Positions 8,202-16,990 of a stretch of 64,000 nucleotides of DNA are shown piece after piece. The notes under the pieces are model-generated. The model did no database searches, was not told where the DNA came from, and worked only from the letters and a program-made list of their open reading frames with translations. This DNA is from Unio delphinus (taxonomy: Eukaryota > Mollusca > Bivalvia > Unionida > Unionidae). The stretch covers positions 4,019,001 to 4,083,000 of the forward strand of contig JAQISU010000036.1 of NCBI GenBank assembly GCA_029339505.1, in the 5' to 3' direction. Made by a program: the position numbers and the translations under genes. Positions within the stretch are counted from its first letter, which is position 1. Each line of letters begins with the position of its first letter.

Positions 8202-9614
8202 ATGTTCAAACAGAACCCTGATGTTGCATTTGACATGGAAGCCCCAGTACTTAAAGATGAATCTGTACGTGATTATCAATTTTTTGCTTATCACGCAGTG
8301 CAACCTGATCTTCGGTCACGAATTGAACTTCAAGTTCATGATACTAGTAAATACTTTTTACCCGCTGAAGCCTTTATTGAAGTCGAAGGTGAACTCGTAA
8401 CAGCTGCTGATACTCCTGCGGTACCAGCGCCATATCCAGCCGGTACTCAAGTCGGTTTTGTCAATAATGGTATCATGGCGTTATTTGAAAGTGCAAGATA
8501 TCTCATTGATGGAAAGGAAATTGAGTCGATAGAACGTGATGTTGATGTAGCAACAACAATACTAGGGCTAGCAAGATATTCTGACGATTATACAAGATCG
8601 GCCGGTCCCTCTATGATGTTTGCAAAGGATATTAAAAATACTACTGGGAAAAATCCATTTCTTATAAGACAACCAAAGAATAATGCTGGTGCCGCTAATG
8701 CTGATGTCGAGAGTATGATTATAAAAAATGATCCTAATTTCAATCTAGGAGCTGCAACACGTATGTCAATGTTGGAAGGGGCGCGTAGATCATTTTCAGG
8801 CGCAATTCCACTACATCATATATTTGGATTCTGTAGAAATATCCGAAAAGTTATCTATGGAGCGAAACATACTATAGCGGTTGTGCGAAAGGGTACTGAC
8901 AATGATGCAATTTGGAGGATTCCAGCAGATGCTGCAAACCCAAATGCTGATGCCGGTAAAGTCGTTTTAACAAAACTATCACTTTGGATGCCAGTGCTGA
9001 CTCCATCGTTGTCAACAGAACCACGTTTACTATCATTTATGGATCAAGGGGGGAAGAGATTATTAAGTTGGCTAACAATGAGTACAGATGTTGTACAATC
9101 AACTGTTAACGGCGTATTTACGTGGAACCTGGCATCAAAACAGGGTATTTCAGCTCCACGTCATATATTTATTGCGTTACAGGATACGACGAGAATTGGA
9201 AATCAACTCTCCTCCCATATGATATTTGATCGATTAGGTGTTAATGAAGTCTCGCTGAGAATAAACGGACAACAAGAACCATCCGAGGATATACAACTTA
9301 ATTACGGTCAAAACCATATTGCACGAGTTTATCATCGATTGCTGTCGTATATGGGACGTGATCAAAATGTCGATACTGGTCTACAAATATCACAGTTGGA
9401 TTTTAGTACTCTTTATCCAATTTATTACTTTTCGTTGGAACATCTTGACTTAATGAGACAGTCCGTCGTTGATATACATTTCCGAGCTCGTGTACTTCGT
9501 GGTGCTATCCCTGAATATAGAGCAGTTGCTGTCATTCTCAGTGATAAATCAATGCTACTCGAAGGTGTTGGTGGACGAATGAGACTTATTGATGCACCAG
9601 TGGAAAATATTTAA
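8202..9614 (+). CDS. MCP: Major capsid protein (double jelly-roll type), 470 aa (copy A)
   Basis: The 470-residue length fits Polinton/adintovirus major capsid proteins. The sequence alternates beta-rich segments (I-E-L-Q-V-H-D, F-I-E-V-E-G-E-L-V, A-R-Y-L-I-D-G-K-E-I) with loops. It is the most strongly conserved gene between copies A and B (57285-58706), with identical long stretches such as the Y-S-D-D-Y-T-R-S-A-G-P-S-M-M-F region near residue 130. A decayed copy is at 32521-33863. It would form the hexon-like capsomers. Assignment rests on family resemblance, length and position upstream of the pX-like and protease genes. Confidence 0.85.
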   Translation: MFKQNPDVAFDMEAPVLKDESVRDYQFFAYHAVQPDLRSRIELQVHDTSKYFLPAEAFIEVEGELVTAADTPAVPAPYPAGTQVGFVNNGIMALFESARYLIDGKEIESIERDVDVATTILGLARYSDDYTRSAGPSMMFAKDIKNTTGKNPFLIRQPKNNAGAANADVESMIIKNDPNFNLGAATRMSMLEGARRSFSGAIPLHHIFGFCRNIRKVIYGAKHTIAVVRKGTDNDAIWRIPADAANPNADAGKVVLTKLSLWMPVLTPSLSTEPRLLSFMDQGGKRLLSWLTMSTDVVQSTVNGVFTWNLASKQGISAPRHIFIALQDTTRIGNQLSSHMIFDRLGVNEVSLRINGQQEPSEDIQLNYGQNHIARVYHRLLSYMGRDQNVDTGLQISQLDFSTLYPIYYFSLEHLDLMRQSVVDIHFRARVLRGAIPEYRAVAVILSDKSMLLEGVGGRMRLIDAPVENI

Positions 9615-9617
9615 TTG

Positions 9618-9634
9618 AAAATCCTTTAGATTTT
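9618..9634. repeat. Palindrome AAAATC-n5-GATTTT after MCP
   Basis: Arms of 6 bp around CTTTA, three bases after the MCP stop codon; could also form a transcript-end hairpin. Copy B has only a weak version. Confidence 0.5.
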
Positions 9635-9677
9635 TACATTGAATCACTTGCGATTTAGAATTAATCTGTTTTGTATA

Positions 9678-10139
9678 ATGTCGTATAGTAATATCAATGT
9701 TACGTTGACACCTGGTCAACTAAAAAAATTACAATCCAAATCAGCTAAGCAATGTGGAACCACAATAACACTGAAACCTAATCAAATGAATGGCGGGGTA
9801 AATAAACTATCGCTGACGAAAACTCAAACTAATCATTTTAATAAAGCGCTGAAAGAAAAAAAAGGAGTTCAGGTTACTCTTTCTACGAGCGCGATTAAAA
9901 ACATGGAAAAGACTGGTGGTATATTCCCGTTGTTAGGGTTGATTCCAGGGTTGATTGCCGCAGCAGCCCCAGCGGTGGCGAAGGCAGCAGCGTTAGGAGC
10001 CATTGGTACCGCGGCAGGAATGGCATTGAAAAAGGCAACTGGGAAAGGATATAAAAAAAAAGGAAAGGGTCTAAGACTACCAGGAACCCCATATTCATGG
10101 TACAGCGGAAAGGGTCTTCGAATTCCAGGAACGATATAG
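9678..10139 (+). CDS. Polinton PX-like protein with hydrophobic centre, 153 aa (copy A)
   Basis: The N-terminal half has two similar motifs (T-I-T-L-K-P-N-Q-M and V-Q-V-T-L-S-T-S-A-I). A glycine/alanine-rich hydrophobic segment follows (about 83-123; L-I-P-G-L-I-A-A-A-A-P-A-V-A-K), then a Lys-rich tail and two copies of G-L-R-(L/I)-P-G-T. Such proteins are common in invertebrate Polintons next to the protease gene and are thought to be minor virion proteins, possibly membrane-active. The start is ATG 9678, in the motif TGTATAATG shared with copy B (58747). The C-terminal 45-bp repeat is expanded in copy B. Confidence 0.72.
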   Translation: MSYSNINVTLTPGQLKKLQSKSAKQCGTTITLKPNQMNGGVNKLSLTKTQTNHFNKALKEKKGVQVTLSTSAIKNMEKTGGIFPLLGLIPGLIAAAAPAVAKAAALGAIGTAAGMALKKATGKGYKKKGKGLRLPGTPYSWYSGKGLRIPGTI

Positions 10140-10174
10140 TTCCGAAATCTTCGATTTCCAAACCAATGATTCCT

Positions 10175-10606
10175 ATGTCCAATTTTGATTTAATTGATGC
10201 CGCTAAAAAACTAGCGATTAAAAATTTCAGAGGTGTTTTTATGAGAGATCAGTTACCGACACAACCAAATGATGTTGAAACCGGTATTATTAATTTAGAT
10301 AACAGCGATGGACCTGGAACACATTGGGTTTGTTACGCAATTGATCCACGTGGGATTATTTATTTTGATTCATATGGATTAGCGCCGCCAAAAGAATTTA
10401 TGCGTTATATTAAGAAATTTAGAAGATTTCCAATTTTTTATTCTACACTACCAACACAAAGGTTGAATGACCCACCAATATGCGGTCGAGAAGTATTAAA
10501 TGTCCTTAATGCTATTTCGAAAGAATCTTTAAAACCACCTCATGTAGTGGTAAATGAGTATACTAGCGGTAGAAACGCTAGCGTTTCTCGGATTAGAAAT
10601 CCATAG
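10175..10606 (+). CDS. PRO: Adenain-like cysteine protease, 143 aa (copy A)
   Basis: Catalytic landmarks of the adenovirus-type maturation protease are visible: His in G-T-H-W-V-C-Y-A-I-D (about residue 51), the acidic residue in F-D-S-Y-G, and Cys in P-P-I-C-G-R-E-V-L (about 109). It would process capsid proteins during maturation. At about 143 residues it is shorter than adenain. The start M-S-N-F-D-L is chosen because copy B is conserved from that point; an upstream in-frame ATG at 10097 lies inside the preceding gene. The last codons before the stop are made of palindromes (10572-10611), which replace the C-terminal residues seen in copy B. Confidence 0.88.
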   Translation: MSNFDLIDAAKKLAIKNFRGVFMRDQLPTQPNDVETGIINLDNSDGPGTHWVCYAIDPRGIIYFDSYGLAPPKEFMRYIKKFRRFPIFYSTLPTQRLNDPPICGREVLNVLNAISKESLKPPHVVVNEYTSGRNASVSRIRNP

Positions 10607-10611
10607 GATTT
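10572..10611. repeat. Two palindromes forming the 3' end of the protease gene
   Basis: GAAACGCTAGCGTTTC (10572-10587, perfect 16 bp) encodes part of the C-terminus as R-N-A-S-V-S. AAATCC-ATA-GGATTT (10597-10611) spans the stop codon. Copy B has neither. Confidence 0.8.
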
Positions 10612-10636
10612 GAATAATAAAAAGATTTCTATAATA

Positions 10637-11665
10637 ATGATTGATATTTGGGGACGACCTTTATCATCGCTGAAGAAACCTGATAGTGGAGTTGAAACTG
10701 TTGATAACAAGGATATTAAAAAACTAATCGAAGATGAAATAGCTGAAATATTAAACCTAGCAAATGTTGATCCTGGTGAAATAGTTGTTTTTCAAGATCG
10801 TCAGGGTAAATTGAAAAGTAGTAATATCTCTCTTAATGATATTTTGGTTAAACAACGAGACGCAGCAGAGGATACTATCGCGTTATTTTCTGATGGGGGT
10901 AAACTCAAACCAGGTGTACTTGTTTCAACAATTACGGATAAATTAACAACATACGATAACACGGTGAATTCATTAAAATCGCTTAATGATAAATATGACG
11001 ATCATATAGTTGTATTTGACCAGTTTACTGCATTACAAAGAAATATAGTTGACAAAATTGATAAACCCCTGCTAGAATTTTTTGGAAATCCACCAGTAAC
11101 CACACCAAAACTCACCGTAATAAAAGATTCTATGTTAGAACTAGCAACTCTTCAATCTGAATATGAAAAACACACGAAACTATTTATGACGTTTCGTAAA
11201 AACCTCATGGACAAGTTTATTGGGAGCCCATTTGATAAAATTGAAATAACACTTCCCGATATTAAAAAATCCATCGATGAACTTAAAACATTCAACAACG
11301 CAATAAGGGATGATGCAATGAGAATGATAAGCGTTGTTGAAAAAGTAAAAATTCCTCATAATAAATCTATCGTCAACAACGTAGTATACACGATTCAATA
11401 CGGATCATTTATGTGGACTCCCACAAACAATACTTTAACCGCAACCGCAGCAGTCAAGGGTATTTATCGATTAATAATAGTATCACCGACTCAGTTTGAA
11501 ATATCATCAAGTAGTTCATCTGGAGTCAATAATACGATATCAACGATCATCGACAAGGATACAACTGAACAATTCACGATAACAAATACAGATGGAAATC
11601 TAGCCAAGGTTTCAGTAACGTGGTACGTAGAATTCGTAGTGGATTTAAGTAAACAATTAAATTGA
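10637..11665 (+). CDS. Fibre/spike-like protein with coiled-coil shaft, 342 aa (copy A)
   Basis: It starts with M-I-D-I-W-G-R, conserved in copy B, followed by a charged segment. Next is a unit with Q-G-K-L-K-S-S-N-I-S-L-N-D-I-L that is present once here and about three times in copy B. A long helical, probably trimeric coiled-coil shaft follows (about 100-245). The C-terminal 100 residues are beta-rich with a Ser run (I-S-S-S-S-S-S-G-V-N-N). A conserved short anchor, variable-length repeat shaft and beta head is the layout of viral attachment fibres. This is an inference from architecture, not from a recognised family. ATG 10637 is chosen by alignment to copy B (59757). Confidence 0.6.
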   Translation: MIDIWGRPLSSLKKPDSGVETVDNKDIKKLIEDEIAEILNLANVDPGEIVVFQDRQGKLKSSNISLNDILVKQRDAAEDTIALFSDGGKLKPGVLVSTITDKLTTYDNTVNSLKSLNDKYDDHIVVFDQFTALQRNIVDKIDKPLLEFFGNPPVTTPKLTVIKDSMLELATLQSEYEKHTKLFMTFRKNLMDKFIGSPFDKIEITLPDIKKSIDELKTFNNAIRDDAMRMISVVEKVKIPHNKSIVNNVVYTIQYGSFMWTPTNNTLTATAAVKGIYRLIIVSPTQFEISSSSSSGVNNTISTIIDKDTTEQFTITNTDGNLAKVSVTWYVEFVVDLSKQLN

Positions 11666-11688
11666 TTTAAAAATTCTTTCACGATTCA

Positions 11689-11705
11689 AAATTACAAAGT
11701 AATTT
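11689..11705. repeat. Palindrome AAATTAC-AAA-GTAATTT
   Basis: Perfect 7-bp arms between the fibre-like and membrane-protein genes; followed by the weaker AAAATGCTAACGCTTTT. Confidence 0.65.
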
Positions 11706-11737
11706 GTAATTGAAAATGCTAACGCTTTTAAAATAAA

Positions 11738-12298
11738 ATGACTCCTTCATCGAATCAGTATCGCTATGATCAAGTCAAAGAGTTTCAAACTAAACTCAGT
11801 TCTCTCTGTGAAGAATATCAAATAAAAATCAAAAAATACAAACGAAGAATAACCACAGTTGATATCACCGTGTACTCGGTGTCAGGAGTAATCACTGCTG
11901 CTGGAATAATACTATCTTCGGTTACAATGATTGCTCCGGTCGTAGTTCCAATCGCTATTTCCGCAGTGGCTACAATTGCTGGTATATTAACTGGGATCAC
12001 AAAAAAACTATCATCGTGTAGCCAGAGTAAACTACATGATTATTTAATTAAATATCATATTGCATCTGCCGGTTACTCGCAATTATCCTCGTTGATATCA
12101 TCGTCGTTGGATGACACAACAATATCAGATAGCGAATTCTCAACTATGGCTCAATTATATAAATCAACAATGCTGAAATTAGAGCAGAATAATAATAATA
12201 ATAATGTCGTCGCAAGAACTACTTCAACAAATAGTAACAAATACAACACCGGTGAAAACAAGCACGATATCAGTAACCTCAACACGTCCCGAATTTAG
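11738..12298 (+). CDS. Two-helix membrane protein, 186 aa (copy A)
   Basis: A basic, charged N-terminal helix (about 1-43) is followed by a hydrophobic hairpin of two membrane-length segments (about 45-90; V-S-G-V-I-T-A-A-G-I-I-L and V-V-V-P-I-A-I-S-A-V-A-T). A helical part follows with S-S-L-D-D-T-T-I-S-D-S-E-F. Similar hypothetical proteins occur in invertebrate Polintons, function unknown to me; a membrane-disturbing or virion-membrane role is possible. Its last 95 bases overlap the next gene in another frame. In copy B the overlap region is duplicated and the overlap is gone. Confidence 0.65.
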   Translation: MTPSSNQYRYDQVKEFQTKLSSLCEEYQIKIKKYKRRITTVDITVYSVSGVITAAGIILSSVTMIAPVVVPIAISAVATIAGILTGITKKLSSCSQSKLHDYLIKYHIASAGYSQLSSLISSSLDDTTISDSEFSTMAQLYKSTMLKLEQNNNNNNVVARTTSTNSNKYNTGENKHDISNLNTSRI

Positions 12299-13538
12299 TG
12301 TGAATTTTCCAATTCCTGTTCCCGTGAGCGAGATCGCACTAGCAAAACTACGAGTGTATCATAGCTGGCCTAATATTAGATCGGTAGCATTTGGTGGTCA
12401 ACAACCAAATAATTCCTTGGTATTCGCGTGGAAAAATCGTGAAGACGGAACACCAGACTGGAACGTTGTCTCGTTACCAACTGGGTCATATCAAATCGAA
12501 CAGATCAACGCTGAATTTCAACGAAGAATAAAATCTCTCACTGGAAAAGAATCAAAAATCGCTATAACAGTTCACGAGCCGACGTTATCATCTGCTATCG
12601 AGATTAATTCCCCTGGGTATGTTGTAGATATTTATCAGAGTTCTATAAGATCAGTGTTAGGATGGCCTGAATTACCACCGGATAACTCGCGAGAAAATTC
12701 GAAGGATTTTCCACCCGAACCTAAAAAATCCGATTATATCACCGACAAAATAAAACCCGTCAATGAAGTCAAGAGTTATCAAGATTATGCTCCTAATAAA
12801 TTCTTTAATAAAGAAATTTTTGAATCAATTTATGTTCCTCTCATTAACGGAAATTTCACAGCAATGAATAATGATTTTTCACTACTGCTAATATCTATTA
12901 AATCCGGCTCTCTCACCAAGGATGAATTTATCAACGTCGTAGAAACGGGTAATAAAATCATCGACGATATGAAAATATTTCACTCGAAAATTATTCAAGA
13001 AGTATTAAATGAAGAAATATTACATGATAAGTTTGCGGATCTATATAAGATTAATAAAACGGAGATTAAAGATTTTAAAATCCCTGGATATAATCCGGAT
13101 AAACTAAAGAAACAACTTGACGATGCTATTGATATTGGGTTCAAAAGAATCCACGATAATTGGAAAAAATTGAAGAATCCTACAGCAAATATTCTGAAAT
13201 ATAATAATGATCCAGAAGGCGGCGGTAGACATATTGCTCCGAACAATGTGAATATTTCAACGGTGATTGCGCTCAATTTAGTATGTGACGTTATCGAAGG
13301 AAATTATCAAATAAATCTCGAACAATCAAATCAAGCTCAGCAAGGATATATTTTATACTCATTTGCACCAACGGCTCCTCCAGGATTTCTAATTATTGAA
13401 GACCCAACTAATCTAGTATATATGCGATGTCATAATAATTTGTTAACGAGAATTAATTTCAAACTCACTGACCAATCTAATAATCTGATTGATTTACGAG
13501 GTGAGGTTTTGCAAATTAGTTTATTTGTGAAATCTTAA
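12204..13538 (+). CDS. Beta-rich minor capsid/vertex-like protein, 444 aa (copy A)
   Basis: The N-terminal part (F-S-V-N-F-P, A-L-A-K-L-R-V-Y-H-S-W-P-N-I, L-P-T-G-S-Y-Q-I-E-Q-I-N) and the C-terminal 110 residues (A-L-N-L-V-C-D-V-I-E-G-N-Y, F-A-P-T-A-P-P-G-F) are beta-rich and strongly conserved in copy B. The middle (about 165-330) is helical and variable. Related proteins are widespread in invertebrate Polintons. I judge this the best candidate for the penton-like minor capsid or another vertex protein, but a spike role cannot be excluded. It is the last gene before the terminal inverted repeat. Confidence 0.62.
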   Translation: MSSQELLQQIVTNTTPVKTSTISVTSTRPEFSVNFPIPVPVSEIALAKLRVYHSWPNIRSVAFGGQQPNNSLVFAWKNREDGTPDWNVVSLPTGSYQIEQINAEFQRRIKSLTGKESKIAITVHEPTLSSAIEINSPGYVVDIYQSSIRSVLGWPELPPDNSRENSKDFPPEPKKSDYITDKIKPVNEVKSYQDYAPNKFFNKEIFESIYVPLINGNFTAMNNDFSLLLISIKSGSLTKDEFINVVETGNKIIDDMKIFHSKIIQEVLNEEILHDKFADLYKINKTEIKDFKIPGYNPDKLKKQLDDAIDIGFKRIHDNWKKLKNPTANILKYNNDPEGGGRHIAPNNVNISTVIALNLVCDVIEGNYQINLEQSNQAQQGYILYSFAPTAPPGFLIIEDPTNLVYMRCHNNLLTRINFKLTDQSNNLIDLRGEVLQISLFVKS

Positions 13539-13568
13539 GGACTTGATCAAATATTTAGTTAGCGCATT

Positions 13569-13747
13569 AGCAGCCGAGGAGGTGAACGTCAACTAAATGG
13601 CGTCTTTTTTTTTTACCCTTGAGGAAGGCTCCGTTTGACAAACAGACTTCTAAAATTGTTAAGTCTCAGTTTGGCAAATGGAGACTTAGAATATTTTGCT
13701 TAAAATATACCCCAATTAGAGAAAGTCTGTTCACCCTCTCTGCTGCT
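13569..13747. repeat. Right terminal inverted repeat of copy A
   Basis: The outer end CACCCTCTCTGCTGCT (to 13747) is the complement of the outer end of copy B (AGCAGCAGAGAGGGTG). The inner end begins with AGCAGCCGAGGAGGTGAAC, an inverted version of the same motif, so the repeat is bounded by its own terminal motif on both sides. A hairpin lies inside (AAGTCTC 13661-13667 with GAGACTT 13681-13687). Between them the sequence differs from that of copy B. The flank GATAAA is the expected target duplication, but the other end is outside the window. Confidence 0.75.
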
Positions 13748-13915
13748 GATAAACCTTGCCAGTAGCTCCTCGTGGGAAGGTGGTTCTTACTGGGGGTTTT
13801 CTGGGTTCTTCCTCTACCATTAATTCTGGTCGCCATGTATAGCCTATATTGTGCTGAAAAACGGCGTTAAACCATAAAAAACCCCAAAATCCCCCAAAAA
13901 ACAAACCAAACCAGG
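13748..13915 (+). repeat. 3' part of a tRNA-derived SINE, split by copy A
   Basis: The sequence matches the body and tail of the full SINE at 41862-42112: GATAAA...CCAGTAGCT, GGTGGTTCTT, GGGTTCTTCCTC, GGCCGCCATGTATAGCCTAT-like, GGCGTTAAACCATAAA. It begins in the middle of the SINE exactly at the end of copy A, so the Polinton inserted into this SINE. Confidence 0.8.
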
Positions 13916-13959
13916 AATGTTTACTGGTATTGAACAAACGTGTTATAAAAGAGCGTATT

Positions 13960-15800
13960 TTTCAACCTCGGACATATGAAATTTATATGATAAATGAAAA
14001 GCCCAGTGATGATAATCTTAAACCAATGAATCTTCCAAGGAAATGGCGAAACGATTAATCGAACAGCAGAACTAAAATTATTGATGTATAATGAGTAGAG
14101 AAGATAGTAAAATTTTTCTTCAATAGTAAATATATATCTTGAGATATTTTATACGATTCGAAATATTTTACACATGGACGAACACCAAAAAAAAATCGTT
14201 GATCATAATACCCAAGCTTGGATTAACGCAGTAACAATATTTCCACAAGATTGAACCGTAAGACTGTATGCACAGAATATTTTTGATTTTATTCACAAAA
14301 TCTGTAAAAACGATCCTGAATCAGTATGGTTTTTTAAGAGTTCTGATACGACGATTAACGTATTTAACCAGATGAAAGTAGTTGTATCAAGGAAAAATGT
14401 AAGTGTGATCAAATTGTAACAAGATATATATCCTCAGCAACTCGTTTCACTGATGCAGGATTCAAATCAAAATTTCGCTCGCAGAGAATATTGACGGAAA
14501 TTCGATAATATCGACGTCGATGAACGCGGTCACAGGTCTTTGCTGCTGAGATTTGACTCTCGGCTTCGAGTCAAGAGAATGTTCACCTGGAGTAACATCT
14601 TTCAAATTATTTACGAGGTTGTCAAGTGGATTTCGGTTAATGTAATCGATAACAAGATTTGTATCAATCGACCCGTAAAAACACTCGTAGTTAAATCTGT
14701 GAGGAGATGTCTTTTTCTCCTGATACTACTTCTCACGTTAGTAATACAGCCAAGTTATATTTTTCGCTGACAGTGTATAACGATTCAATCATGAGATTCT
14801 TCGTAGTTACTGTCATTTGATGTTATTTTTAGTTGATATGGTTGCGTATTACCCGGGACGTTTTCTCGGGTATGGATCGTGCAAAGGATATTTTACACGA
14901 TTTGGTTCTTCCTGTCATGAAATGACTAGAGTTGCCGTAAAACAACCTTTACCCGAATTTGAATTAACAGGATGTGCTCGCGTGACATCATCAAAATCGT
15001 TAGAAACCTTTATCCGATCTGTTATGTTTATTTTATTGTACGCGTTTGAGTTTAGATGATCCTGAATGTGATTGTATCATTGCGGACATTGAAAGAGATA
15101 ATAAATTTGCATCTCGGGAAAATGCTTATTTCTCAACGGTGTAAAAGATCGGTACTATTGTTGAATAGTTTGACGGTGAATCATGACAATATTCCCACTT
15201 AAGATCCTCGATGCTAACTTATGTTTCTATGTTATCGATGATAAATAGATTTTACAACATCGCGGTCTGATTTGAGACAGATTCGTTTTACTTTAACCGG
15301 AAACATATTGAAGCCATCAAAGAGTTTTTTGCTCCCAGTAACGAGTGGTGTTCGTGGAGAATAAAACAGGAAACATTACACGGTTATTGTGAATCAGCGG
15401 ATGTTACCATCGAGGATAAATACCAATTAAAAACAATATCAGAGTTATCATCGACGCCATCTGTATATGATCCTATATCCATATAAAAAAACGCATACTT
15501 GAACGGACCAGGAGGACGTGGTATGACAACTCGTGTTATCGAGATATTTGGAAAGAGTTCTGACATGGTTTTATTAACCCCAACACATATAATTGGGTCC
15601 AAAATATGCCTGTGAATAATATATGGGATTAAATATGTACAGTATCGTTAGAGATACTAAAAGCATTTTAACATTGGCTGTTAACAAAATCACTGCTATG
15701 GTAATGTGTGGAGATGACGGTCAACCACCAGCCGTTTACTGGACCATCTCCTCACAAGTGGAAGAAACGAGTTGTAGATTATTACTAATAAATTAATACC
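13960..15800 (+). pseudogene. Decayed Polinton polymerase-helicase relic (left)
   Basis: Stop-riddled frames match POLB in order. I-V-D-H-N-T-Q-A-W (near 14195) matches the N-terminal region. Near 14830 come D-M-V-A-Y-Y-P-G and F-L-G-Y-G-S-C-K-G-Y-F (palm motif A). Near 15495 comes Y-L-N-G-P-G-G-R-G (decayed Walker A) followed by L-L-T-P-T-H. An inverted piece of the HNH gene (about 14579-14800) is embedded between the N-terminal part and motif A. No function can remain. Confidence 0.8.
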
Positions 15801-16188
15801 GAATAAAGATCACTTGATGAATCATTAAAACACATAAGGAATCGATATTATTACAACCGGGTAAACCCAATGCCAAATAACACATAAAGCCATTCCTGAA
15901 ATCTTTCCGATAGAGAGACGGAAGAAAAGAGAAGAAAGGAGATAAGTCGGAAGAGGAAGCTTCGAGGGACAGACCAGTGACTGTGATCACAGTAGTCCCC
16001 GATAGAGACACGGAAGAAAAGAGAAGGAAGGAGAGAAGTCATGAGCTGTGAAGTCCAGGAAGTGTGGGAGGAACGAAATAAAGAGATGAGTTGAACCAAA
16101 GACCAGGGGGAAATCGAACTCACACTGAAAATCACCAGATGAAGTATTACAATCACTTGAAGGACGAGTGATTGAGTTTATCATTTAA
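14579..16188. repeat. Left arm of a large imperfect inverted repeat
   Basis: From CACCTGGAGTAACATC onward this arm is the approximate reverse complement of 19458-21189. It includes the inverted HNH fragment, the polymerase relic and a flank with TTCCGATAGAGAGACGGAAG. Substitutions and small indels are frequent. Both arms share the same rearranged gene order, so the inverted duplication came after the original element was scrambled. Confidence 0.75.
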
Positions 16189-16990
16189 AATTATGGCCAT
16201 TATTAAATTGTTTTATTTGAATTTCATCTTCGTGTTCTATATAATTTAACAGTCAGCAGTTTTGACTGGGTGTTCAGAGCTATACATCTATTTCGGCAGT
16301 AATTTAACTTTAGAACTTCACGAGCCAGGGTGAAGCTGCCATAATATTTTAATTAATATATTAGAAGTATCCCACCCCAACCTTTGCAAACGCTACAGTG
16401 GGCGCTTCGTCCGGGATGTGAATTAGGCAAATATTATTTTAAGAAAAAAAGTTTATTTGTTAGGAGTATTAGTGAACAGTGTGAAGTAGTTGTGAGTTAT
16501 TTTCCATCCTGTGTGTTTTGAATTTTTATGATTTTCTCATCTAGTGGTTGTTATGTTTGATATTTGCATGCTTTGTAGATCTTTAATTACTTGCAGTAAT
16601 TGTAAAGCAAATATCTAGCAAATATCTAACCTGAACGAAATTAATTGCTGTCGACAGGTACGTATATGGCTAGGAACTTGTACTATCTGTCCATTGTTAG
16701 CAGGGTCGATATGAGGTATCCCTTCCTATTAGTATAGCAACATAGCTACAGAAAGGCAAATGATCAAGGAGTACCTTGTCATCGGGTCGGAAGATCTTGG
16801 ATACGAGGGAGATCGCCTGGCAGCATTTATATAAGAAAGAATCAAGGAATGGAAGGCAGAAAAAGCAGCAGAGAAAGCGCTGGCCAAGGAAGCATCGGAT
16901 AGAGAGAGAGAGGGAGAGAGAACTAGAGCTAGCCAGACTTGCTTACACTCTCGAAATGGAGAAGGTAAAGAAGGTAGCAGCTAGGGACAT
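16189..16990 (+). mobile_element. LTR retroelement 5' fragment: leader, primer-binding-like site, Gag start
   Basis: TGGGCGCTTCGTCCGGGAT (16399-16417) looks like a tRNA primer-binding site. It lies one base after a sequence ending in TACA, as at an LTR end. From about 16760 a decayed frame encodes a Lys/Glu-rich Gag start (R-L-A-Y-T-L-E-M-E-K), nearly the same as the start of the opposite-strand Gag at 18625-19194. At about 16990 it runs head-on into an RT fragment on the other strand. Confidence 0.6.
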
